From Aquatica leii (lineage: Eukaryota > Arthropoda > Insecta > Coleoptera > Lampyridae): a DNA stretch of 64,000 nucleotides. The position numbers and the translations under genes were made by a program. Shown in pieces: positions 54,017 to 64,000 of this stretch; within the stretch, counting starts at the first letter, position 1; each line of letters starts with the position of its first letter. The stretch is taken from positions 125,234,895 to 125,298,894 of the forward strand of contig CM069434.1 in assembly GCA_035610365.1 (NCBI GenBank). The letters run 5' to 3'. Below the pieces are notes generated by a model, which saw only the letters and a list, made by a program, of their open reading frames with translations, had not been told where the DNA came from and ran no database searches.

Positions 54017-54266
54017 ATTTACGGACTCATTCCAGTCTGTGATTGTGACTATTGTGAGTAAAATCAGTAAAATGGATTTAGTAAAGGTAAAACACATTTA
54101 TGTTATAAATCTTACGAATGAATTAATCAGAACCTGTACAATCGAGTCAATGCAAATAAATCGCTTATTTTAGAAACCAACATCTTTGATGTATTAAAGA
54201 AAAATAACATCCCACCCCACAACTTCCTAATCATTCTTACATTCCAGACCGGTTTAAGCATTTTGC
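54017..54266. repeat. Variant monomer, unique allele I
   Basis: ATTTATGTTATAAAT: a single A to G change from the consensus in the left arm, length 250. It directly follows an allele B monomer (53766-54016), so the G could have been copied from its neighbour. It is the minimal step between the consensus and the G-bearing alleles. Confidence 0.92.
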
Positions 54267-57200
54267 ATTTACGGACTCATTCCAGTCTGTGATTGTGACT
54301 ATTGTGAGTAAAATCAGTAAAATGGATTTAGTAAAGGTAAAACACATTTATATTATAAATCTTACGAATGAATTAATCAGAACCTGTACAATCGAGTCAA
54401 TGCAAATAAATCGCTTATTTTAGAAACCAACATCTTTGATGTATTAAAGAAAAATAACATCCCACCCCACAACTTCCTAATCATTCTTACATTCCAGACC
54501 GGTTTAAGCATTTTGCATTTACGGACTCATTCCAGTCTGTGATTGTGACTATTGTGAGTAAAATCAGTAAAATGGATTTAGTAAAGGTAAAACACATTTA
54601 TATTATAAATCTTACGAATGAATTAATCAGAACCTGTACAATCGAGTCAATGCAAATAAATCGCTTATTTTAGAAACCAACATCTTTGATGTATTAAAGA
54701 AAAATAACATCCCACCCCACAACTTCCTAATCATTCTTACATTCCAGACCGGTTTAAGCATTTTGCATTTACGGACTCATTCCAGTCTGTGATTGTGACT
54801 ATTGTGAGTAAAATCAGTAAAATGGATTTAGTAAAGGTAAAACACATTTATATTATAAATCTTACGAATGAATTAATCAGAACCTGTACAATCGAGTCAA
54901 TGCAAATAAATCGCTTATTTTAGAAACCAACATCTTTGATGTATTAAAGAAAAATAACATCCCACCCCACAACTTCCTAATCATTCTTACATTCCAGACC
55001 GGTTTAAGCATTTTGCATTTACGGACTCATTCCAGTCTGTGATTGTGACTATTGTGAGTAAAATCAGTAAAATGGATTTAGTAAAGGTAAAACACATTTA
55101 TATTATAAATCTTACGAATGAATTAATCAGAACCTGTACAATCGAGTCAATGCAAATAAATCGCTTATTTTAGAAACCAACATCTTTGATGTATTAAAGA
55201 AAAATAACATCCCACCCCACAACTTCCTAATCATTCTTACATTCCAGACCGGTTTAAGCATTTTGCATTTACGGACTCATTCCAGTCTGTGATTGTGACT
55301 ATTGTGAGTAAAATCAGTAAAATGGATTTAGTAAAGGTAAAACACATTTATATTATAAATCTTACGAATGAATTAATCAGAACCTGTACAATCGAGTCAA
55401 TGCAAATAAATCGCTTATTTTAGAAACCAACATCTTTGATGTATTAAAGAAAAATAACATCCCACCCCACAACTTCCTAATCATTCTTACATTCCAGACC
55501 GGTTTAAGCATTTTGCATTTACGGACTCATTCCAGTCTGTGATTGTGACTATTGTGAGTAAAATCAGTAAAATGGATTTAGTAAAGGTAAAACACATTTA
55601 TATTATAAATCTTACGAATGAATTAATCAGAACCTGTACAATCGAGTCAATGCAAATAAATCGCTTATTTTAGAAACCAACATCTTTGATGTATTAAAGA
55701 AAAATAACATCCCACCCCACAACTTCCTAATCATTCTTACATTCCAGACCGGTTTAAGCATTTTGCATTTACGGACTCATTCCAGTCTGTGATTGTGACT
55801 ATTGTGAGTAAAATCAGTAAAATGGATTTAGTAAAGGTAAAACACATTTATATTTTAAATCTTACGAATGAATTAATCAGAACCTGTACAATCGAGTCAA
55901 TGCAAATAAATCGCTTATTTTAGAAACCAACATCTTTGATGTATTAAAGAAAAATAACATCCCACCCCACAACTTCCTAATCATTCTTACATTCCAGACC
56001 GGTTTAAGCATTTTGCATTTACGGACTCATTCCAGTCTGTGATTGTGACTATTGTGAGTAAAATCAGTAAAATGGATTTAGTAAAGGTAAAACACATTTA
56101 TATTATAAATCTTACGAATGAATTAATCAGAACCTGTACAATCGAGTCAATGCAAATAAATCGCTTATTTTAGAAACCAACATCTTTGATGTATTAAAGA
56201 AAAATAACATCCCACCCCACAACTTCCTAATCATTCTTACATTCCAGACCGGTTTAAGCATTTTGCATTTACGGACTCATTCCAGTCTGTGATTGTGACT
56301 ATTGTGAGTAAAATCAGTAAAATGGATTTAGTAAAGGTAAAACACATTTATGTTTTTAAATCTTACGAATGAATTAATCAGAACCTGTACAATCGAGTCA
56401 ATGCAAATAAATCGCTTATTTTAGAAACCAACATCTTTGATGTATTAAAGAAAAATAACATCCCACCCCACAACTTCCTAATCATTCTTACATTCCAGAC
56501 CGGTTTAAGCATTTTGCATTTACGGACTCATTCCAGTCTGTGATTGTGACTATTGTGAGTAAAATCAGTAAAATGGATTTAGTAAAGGTAAAACACATTT
56601 ATATTATAAATCTTACGAATGAATTAATCAGAACCTGTACAATCGAGTCAATGCAAATAAATCGCTTATTTTAGAAACCAACATCTTTGATGTATTAAAG
56701 AAAAATAACATCCCACCCCACAACTTCCTAATCATTCTTACATTCCAGACCGGTTTAAGCATTTTGCATTTACGGACTCATTCCAGTCTGTGATTGTGAC
56801 TATTGTGAGTAAAATCAGTAAAATGGATTTAGTAAAGGTAAAACACATTTATATTATAAATCTTACGAATGAATTAATCAGAACCTGTACAATCGAGTCA
56901 ATGCAAATAAATCGCTTATTTTAGAAACCAACATCTTTGATGTATTAAAGAAAAATAACATCCCACCCCACAACTTCCTAATCATTCTTACATTCCAGAC
57001 CGGTTTAAGCATTTTGCATTTACGGACTCATTCCAGTCTGTGATTGTGACTATTGTGAGTAAAATCAGTAAAATGGATTTAGTAAAGGTAAAACACATTT
57101 ATATTATAAATCTTACGAATGAATTAATCAGAACCTGTACAATCGAGTCAATGCAAATAAATCGCTTATTTTAGAAACCAACATCTTTGATGTATTAAAG

Positions 57201-58268
57201 AAAAATAACATCCCACCCCACAACTTCCTAATCATTCTTACATTCCAGACCGGTTTAAGCATTTTGCATTTACGGACTCATTCCAGTCTGTGATTGTGAC
57301 TATTGTGAGTAAAATCAGTAAAATGGATTTAGTAAAGGTAAAACACATTTATATTATAAATCTTACGAATGAATTAATCAGAACCTGTACAATCGAGTCA
57401 ATGCAAATAAATCGCTTATTTTAGAAACCAACATCTTTGATGTATTAAAGAAAAATAACATCCCACCCCACAACTTCCTAATCATTCTTACATTCCAGAC
57501 CGGTTTAAGCATTTTGCATTTACGGACTCATTCCAGTCTGTGATTGTGACTATTGTGAGTAAAATCAGTAAAATGGATTTAGTAAAGGTAAAACACATTT
57601 ATGTTTTTAAATCTTACGAATGAATTAATCAGAACCTGTACAATCGAGTCAATGCAAATAAATCGCTTATTTTAGAAACCAACATCTTTGATGTATTAAA
57701 GAAAAATAACATCCCACCCCACAACTTCCTAATCATTCTTACATTCCAGACCGGTTTAAGCATTTTGCATTTACGGACTCATTCCAGTCTGTGATTGTGA
57801 CTATTGTGAGTAAAATCAGTAAAATGGATTTAGTAAAGGTAAAACACATTTATATTATAAATCTTACGAATGAATTAATCAGAACCTGTACAATCGAGTC
57901 AATGCAAATAAATCGCTTATTTTAGAAACCAACATCTTTGATGTATTAAAGAAAAATAACATCCCACCCCACAACTTCCTAATCATTCTTACATTCCAGA
58001 CCGGTTTAAGCATTTTGCATTTACGGACTCATTCCAGTCTGTGATTGTGACTATTGTGAGTAAAATCAGTAAAATGGATTTAGTAAAGGTAAAACACATT
58101 TATATTATAAATCTTACGAATGAATTAATCAGAACCTGTACAATCGAGTCAATGCAAATAAATCGCTTATTTTAGAAACCAACATCTTTGATGTATTAAA
58201 GAAAAATAACATCCCACCCCACAACTTCCTAATCATTCTTACATTCCAGACCGGTTTAAGCATTTTGC

Positions 58269-59521
58269 ATTTACGGACTCATTCCAGTCTGTGATTGTGA
58301 CTATTGTGAGTAAAATCAGTAAAATGGATTTAGTAAAGGTAAAACACATTTATGTTTTTAAATCTTACGAATGAATTAATCAGAACCTGTACAATCGAGT
58401 CAATGCAAATAAATCGCTTATTTTAGAAACCAACATCTTTGATGTATTAAAGAAAAATAACATCCCACCCCACAACTTCCTAATCATTCTTACATTCCAG
58501 ACCGGTTTAAGCATTTTGCATTTACGGACTCATTCCAGTCTGTGATTGTGACTATTGTGAGTAAAATCAGTAAAATGGATTTAGTAAAGGTAAAACACAT
58601 TTATATTATAAATCTTACGAATGAATTAATCAGAACCTGTACAATCGAGTCAATGCAAATAAATCGCTTATTTTAGAAACCAACATCTTTGATGTATTAA
58701 AGAAAAATAACATCCCACCCCACAACTTCCTAATCATTCTTACATTCCAGACCGGTTTAAGCATTTTGCATTTACGGACTCATTCCAGTCTGTGATTGTG
58801 ACTATTGTGAGTAAAATCAGTAAAATGGATTTAGTAAAGGTAAAACACATTTATGTTTTTAAATCTTACGAATGAATTAATCAGAACCTGTACAATCGAG
58901 TCAATGCAAATAAATCGCTTATTTTAGAAACCAACATCTTTGATGTATTAAAGAAAAATAACATCCCACCCCACAACTTCCTAATCATTCTTACATTCCA
59001 GACCGGTTTAAGCATTTTGCATTTACGGACTCATTCCAGTCTGTGATTGTGACTATTGTGAGTAAAATCAGTAAAATGGATTTAGTAAAGGTAAAACACA
59101 TTTATATTATAAATCTTACGAATGAATTAATCAGAACCTGTACAATCGAGTCAATGCAAATAAATCGCTTATTTTAGAAACCAACATCTTTGATGTATTA
59201 AAGAAAAATAACATCCCACCCCACAACTTCCTAATCATTCTTACATTCCAGACCGGTTTAAGCATTTTGCATTTACGGACTCATTCCAGTCTGTGATTGT
59301 GACTATTGTGAGTAAAATCAGTAAAATGGATTTAGTAAAGGTAAAACACATTTATGTTTTTAAATCTTACGAATGAATTAATCAGAACCTGTACAATCGA
59401 GTCAATGCAAATAAATCGCTTATTTTAGAAACCAACATCTTTGATGTATTAAAGAAAAATAACATCCCACCCCACAACTTCCTAATCATTCTTACATTCC
59501 AGACCGGTTTAAGCATTTTGC
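58269..59521. repeat. Alternating allele B / canonical monomers
   Basis: Allele B at 58269, 58770 and 59271 alternates with canonical units at 58520 and 59021, giving about 2.5 copies of a 501-bp two-monomer unit. It is the only dimer-like regularity I see, too short to call a higher-order repeat, and fits one or two unequal exchanges in register of two monomers. Confidence 0.85.
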
Positions 59522-60271
59522 ATTTACGGACTCATTCCAGTCTGTGATTGTGACTATTGTGAGTAAAATCAGTAAAATGGATTTAGTAAAGGTAAAACAC
59601 ATTTATATTATAAATCTTACGAATGAATTAATCAGAACCTGTACAATCGAGTCAATGCAAATAAATCGCTTATTTTAGAAACCAACATCTTTGATGTATT
59701 AAAGAAAAATAACATCCCACCCCACAACTTCCTAATCATTCTTACATTCCAGACCGGTTTAAGCATTTTGCATTTACGGACTCATTCCAGTCTGTGATTG
59801 TGACTATTGTGAGTAAAATCAGTAAAATGGATTTAGTAAAGGTAAAACACATTTATATTATAAATCTTACGAATGAATTAATCAGAACCTGTACAATCGA
59901 GTCAATGCAAATAAATCGCTTATTTTAGAAACCAACATCTTTGATGTATTAAAGAAAAATAACATCCCACCCCACAACTTCCTAATCATTCTTACATTCC
60001 AGACCGGTTTAAGCATTTTGCATTTACGGACTCATTCCAGTCTGTGATTGTGACTATTGTGAGTAAAATCAGTAAAATGGATTTAGTAAAGGTAAAACAC
60101 ATTTATATTATAAATCTTACGAATGAATTAATCAGAACCTGTACAATCGAGTCAATGCAAATAAATCGCTTATTTTAGAAACCAACATCTTTGATGTATT
60201 AAAGAAAAATAACATCCCACCCCACAACTTCCTAATCATTCTTACATTCCAGACCGGTTTAAGCATTTTGC

Positions 60272-60521
60272 ATTTACGGACTCATTCCAGTCTGTGATTG
60301 TGACTATTGTGAGTAAAATCAGTAAAATGGATTTAGTAAAGGTAAAACACATTTATATTCTAAATCTTACGAATGAATTAATCAGAACCTGTACAATCGA
60401 GTCAATGCAAATAAATCGCTTATTTTAGAAACCAACATCTTTGATGTATTAAAGAAAAATAACATCCCACCCCACAACTTCCTAATCATTCTTACATTCC
60501 AGACCGGTTTAAGCATTTTGC
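60272..60521. repeat. Variant monomer, allele E
   Basis: ATTTATATTCTAAAT, length 250, in the middle of ten monomers that otherwise vary only at the last one (61772, allele B). Confidence 0.9.
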
Positions 60522-62272
60522 ATTTACGGACTCATTCCAGTCTGTGATTGTGACTATTGTGAGTAAAATCAGTAAAATGGATTTAGTAAAGGTAAAACAC
60601 ATTTATATTATAAATCTTACGAATGAATTAATCAGAACCTGTACAATCGAGTCAATGCAAATAAATCGCTTATTTTAGAAACCAACATCTTTGATGTATT
60701 AAAGAAAAATAACATCCCACCCCACAACTTCCTAATCATTCTTACATTCCAGACCGGTTTAAGCATTTTGCATTTACGGACTCATTCCAGTCTGTGATTG
60801 TGACTATTGTGAGTAAAATCAGTAAAATGGATTTAGTAAAGGTAAAACACATTTATATTATAAATCTTACGAATGAATTAATCAGAACCTGTACAATCGA
60901 GTCAATGCAAATAAATCGCTTATTTTAGAAACCAACATCTTTGATGTATTAAAGAAAAATAACATCCCACCCCACAACTTCCTAATCATTCTTACATTCC
61001 AGACCGGTTTAAGCATTTTGCATTTACGGACTCATTCCAGTCTGTGATTGTGACTATTGTGAGTAAAATCAGTAAAATGGATTTAGTAAAGGTAAAACAC
61101 ATTTATATTATAAATCTTACGAATGAATTAATCAGAACCTGTACAATCGAGTCAATGCAAATAAATCGCTTATTTTAGAAACCAACATCTTTGATGTATT
61201 AAAGAAAAATAACATCCCACCCCACAACTTCCTAATCATTCTTACATTCCAGACCGGTTTAAGCATTTTGCATTTACGGACTCATTCCAGTCTGTGATTG
61301 TGACTATTGTGAGTAAAATCAGTAAAATGGATTTAGTAAAGGTAAAACACATTTATATTATAAATCTTACGAATGAATTAATCAGAACCTGTACAATCGA
61401 GTCAATGCAAATAAATCGCTTATTTTAGAAACCAACATCTTTGATGTATTAAAGAAAAATAACATCCCACCCCACAACTTCCTAATCATTCTTACATTCC
61501 AGACCGGTTTAAGCATTTTGCATTTACGGACTCATTCCAGTCTGTGATTGTGACTATTGTGAGTAAAATCAGTAAAATGGATTTAGTAAAGGTAAAACAC
61601 ATTTATATTATAAATCTTACGAATGAATTAATCAGAACCTGTACAATCGAGTCAATGCAAATAAATCGCTTATTTTAGAAACCAACATCTTTGATGTATT
61701 AAAGAAAAATAACATCCCACCCCACAACTTCCTAATCATTCTTACATTCCAGACCGGTTTAAGCATTTTGCATTTACGGACTCATTCCAGTCTGTGATTG
61801 TGACTATTGTGAGTAAAATCAGTAAAATGGATTTAGTAAAGGTAAAACACATTTATGTTTTTAAATCTTACGAATGAATTAATCAGAACCTGTACAATCG
61901 AGTCAATGCAAATAAATCGCTTATTTTAGAAACCAACATCTTTGATGTATTAAAGAAAAATAACATCCCACCCCACAACTTCCTAATCATTCTTACATTC
62001 CAGACCGGTTTAAGCATTTTGCATTTACGGACTCATTCCAGTCTGTGATTGTGACTATTGTGAGTAAAATCAGTAAAATGGATTTAGTAAAGGTAAAACA
62101 CATTTATATTATAAATCTTACGAATGAATTAATCAGAACCTGTACAATCGAGTCAATGCAAATAAATCGCTTATTTTAGAAACCAACATCTTTGATGTAT
62201 TAAAGAAAAATAACATCCCACCCCACAACTTCCTAATCATTCTTACATTCCAGACCGGTTTAAGCATTTTGC

Positions 62273-62524
62273 ATTTACGGACTCATTCCAGTCTGTGATT
62301 GTGACTATTGTGAGTAAAATCAGTAAAATGGATTTAGTAAAGGTAAAACACATTTATGTTTTATAAATCTTACGAATGAATTAATCAGAACCTGTACAAT
62401 CGAGTCAATGCAAATAAATCGCTTATTTTAGAAACCAACATCTTTGATGTATTAAAGAAAAATAACATCCCACCCCACAACTTCCTAATCATTCTTACAT
62501 TCCAGACCGGTTTAAGCATTTTGC
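62273..62524. repeat. Variant monomer, allele F (252 bp)
   Basis: Third copy of the ATTTATGTTTTATAAAT form. It lies two monomers after an allele B copy (61772) and about 15 kb from the nearest other F, so F is not confined to the variant-poor domain. Confidence 0.92.
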
Positions 62525-63774
62525 ATTTACGGACTCATTCCAGTCTGTGATTGTGACTATTGTGAGTAAAATCAGTAAAATGGATTTAGTAAAGGTAAAA
62601 CACATTTATATTATAAATCTTACGAATGAATTAATCAGAACCTGTACAATCGAGTCAATGCAAATAAATCGCTTATTTTAGAAACCAACATCTTTGATGT
62701 ATTAAAGAAAAATAACATCCCACCCCACAACTTCCTAATCATTCTTACATTCCAGACCGGTTTAAGCATTTTGCATTTACGGACTCATTCCAGTCTGTGA
62801 TTGTGACTATTGTGAGTAAAATCAGTAAAATGGATTTAGTAAAGGTAAAACACATTTATATTATAAATCTTACGAATGAATTAATCAGAACCTGTACAAT
62901 CGAGTCAATGCAAATAAATCGCTTATTTTAGAAACCAACATCTTTGATGTATTAAAGAAAAATAACATCCCACCCCACAACTTCCTAATCATTCTTACAT
63001 TCCAGACCGGTTTAAGCATTTTGCATTTACGGACTCATTCCAGTCTGTGATTGTGACTATTGTGAGTAAAATCAGTAAAATGGATTTAGTAAAGGTAAAA
63101 CACATTTATATTATAAATCTTACGAATGAATTAATCAGAACCTGTACAATCGAGTCAATGCAAATAAATCGCTTATTTTAGAAACCAACATCTTTGATGT
63201 ATTAAAGAAAAATAACATCCCACCCCACAACTTCCTAATCATTCTTACATTCCAGACCGGTTTAAGCATTTTGCATTTACGGACTCATTCCAGTCTGTGA
63301 TTGTGACTATTGTGAGTAAAATCAGTAAAATGGATTTAGTAAAGGTAAAACACATTTATATTTTAAATCTTACGAATGAATTAATCAGAACCTGTACAAT
63401 CGAGTCAATGCAAATAAATCGCTTATTTTAGAAACCAACATCTTTGATGTATTAAAGAAAAATAACATCCCACCCCACAACTTCCTAATCATTCTTACAT
63501 TCCAGACCGGTTTAAGCATTTTGCATTTACGGACTCATTCCAGTCTGTGATTGTGACTATTGTGAGTAAAATCAGTAAAATGGATTTAGTAAAGGTAAAA
63601 CACATTTATATTATAAATCTTACGAATGAATTAATCAGAACCTGTACAATCGAGTCAATGCAAATAAATCGCTTATTTTAGAAACCAACATCTTTGATGT
63701 ATTAAAGAAAAATAACATCCCACCCCACAACTTCCTAATCATTCTTACATTCCAGACCGGTTTAAGCATTTTGC

Positions 63775-64000
63775 ATTTACGGACTCATTCCAGTCTGTGA
63801 TTGTGACTATTGTGAGTAAAATCAGTAAAATGGATTTAGTAAAGGTAAAACACATTTATATTATAAATCTTACGAATGAATTAATCAGAACCTGTACAAT
63901 CGAGTCAATGCAAATAAATCGCTTATTTTAGAAACCAACATCTTTGATGTATTAAAGAAAAATAACATCCCACCCCACAACTTCCTAATCATTCTTACAT
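63775..64000. repeat. Partial monomer at the window end
   Basis: First 226 bases of a canonical monomer, cut by the window edge. The inverted repeat is the consensus form. The array clearly continues beyond the window. Confidence 0.97.

Larger units (their letters stand above)
1..64000. repeat. Satellite DNA array, 250-bp monomer, fills the window
   Basis: The sequence repeats with a 250-base period from the first to the last base: 255 complete monomers and a 226-nt partial one, all in the same orientation, with no spacer, inversion or inserted element. Most monomers are identical. Departures are 27 monomers of 251 bp, four of 252 bp and one of 239 bp, which accounts exactly for the window length. 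Hand-counted GC is 31.6%. Arrays of this size and purity are characteristic of eukaryotic constitutive heterochromatin and are kept uniform by unequal crossing-over, conversion or rolling-circle amplification. That is general knowledge of satellites, not something shown here. The window starts at my monomer position 1 only because I chose that phase. I recognise no named family, and chromosomal location cannot be told because no flank is present. Confidence 0.99.
18752..64000. repeat. Variant-bearing sub-array (180 complete monomers plus a partial)
   Basis: Here 44 of 181 monomers differ at the inverted repeat, against 1 of 75 to the left. Allele starts. B (ATTTATGTTTTTAAAT): 21003, 21742, 24993, 25494, 25745, 26246, 29747, 30998, 31249, 33750, 34751, 35753, 38004, 38255, 39006, 50764, 53766, 56267, 57518, 58269, 58770, 59271, 61772. 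D (ATTTATATTTTAAAT): 23993, 24743, 27997, 30498, 33000, 38756, 55767, 63275. E (ATTTATATTCTAAAT): 29497, 32250, 48514, 60272. C (ATTTATGTTTATAAAT): 18752, 44261, 51515. F (ATTTATGTTTTATAAAT): 42259, 47262, 62273. Single copies: G 35502, H 41507, I 54017. I see no regular higher-order period in this list. Confidence 0.9.
50764..64000. repeat. Right-hand domain, allele B again common
   Basis: 53 monomers including the terminal partial one. 14 are variant: B at 50764, 53766, 56267, 57518, 58269, 58770, 59271 and 61772; C at 51515; I at 54017; D at 55767 and 63275; E at 60272; F at 62273. Outside the inverted repeat I see no change in this stretch. Confidence 0.88.

Noticed and set aside
1-64000. 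CRISPR array
   Set aside because: The 250-base units abut with no unique spacers, and the unit is far longer than a CRISPR repeat.
1-64000. rDNA spacer or telomeric repeat
   Set aside because: No rRNA gene sequence and no short telomere-type repeat occur anywhere in the window. The unit is uniform and AT-rich throughout.
21003-64000. Higher-order repeat built from allele order
   Set aside because: Distances between variant monomers (in monomers, for example 3, 13, 2, 1, 2, 14, 5, 1, 10) show no constant period. Only one five-monomer alternation was found.

Overview
The whole 64,000-base window is one uninterrupted head-to-tail satellite DNA array. The basic unit is 250 bp. I count 255 complete monomers plus a final partial one of 226 nt, all in the same orientation. 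The array runs off both ends, so neither a boundary nor any flanking sequence is visible. There is no credible gene, RNA gene, transposon, CRISPR array, replication origin or bacterial signal. Long homogeneous arrays like this are typical of eukaryotic heterochromatin (centromeric, pericentromeric or subtelomeric blocks). I do not recognise the monomer as a named satellite family and cannot name the organism. The consensus monomer is AT-rich (hand count A 92, T 79, C 46, G 33; 31.6% GC), has five CpG sites, and has an isolated CCCACCCC tract at monomer positions 195-202.

I number the monomer from the ATTTACGGAC at base 1. Landmarks are: two adjacent 9-bp tandem duplications (26-43 and 41-58); a perfect AT-only inverted repeat ATTTATA-T-TATAAAT (80-94); AATAAA (139-144); a small hairpin ACATC-TTT-GATGT (164-176); and an ACCGGT palindrome (232-237).

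Layout: (1) 1-18,751 holds 75 monomers that look identical except for one at 2,251. Within it 2,502-18,751 is 65 consecutive monomers (16.25 kb) without a difference I can see. (2) 18,752-21,241 is a transition: one variant monomer, eight canonical ones, then the most diverged monomer of the window (21,003-21,241, 239 bp), which lacks one of the 9-bp duplications. (3) 21,242-39,256 is rich in variants, about one monomer in three. (4) 39,257-50,763 is sparse, with five variants in 46 monomers and a different allele set. (5) 50,764-64,000 is again richer, about one in four.

The striking property is where variation falls. Of the 256 monomers 45 differ from the consensus at one short spot, the AT inverted repeat at 80-94, and only three monomers show any difference elsewhere. 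Eight alternative alleles occur there, several of which look like mixtures of two parental forms. Length bookkeeping closes exactly: 255 x 250 + 226, plus 27 single-base gains, four two-base gains and one 11-base net loss, gives 64,000. Isolated substitutions could still have been missed by eye. Whether the extreme homogeneity and the single hot spot are biological (recent amplification, template switching at a palindrome, conversion) or partly produced by assembly and consensus polishing is the main open question.
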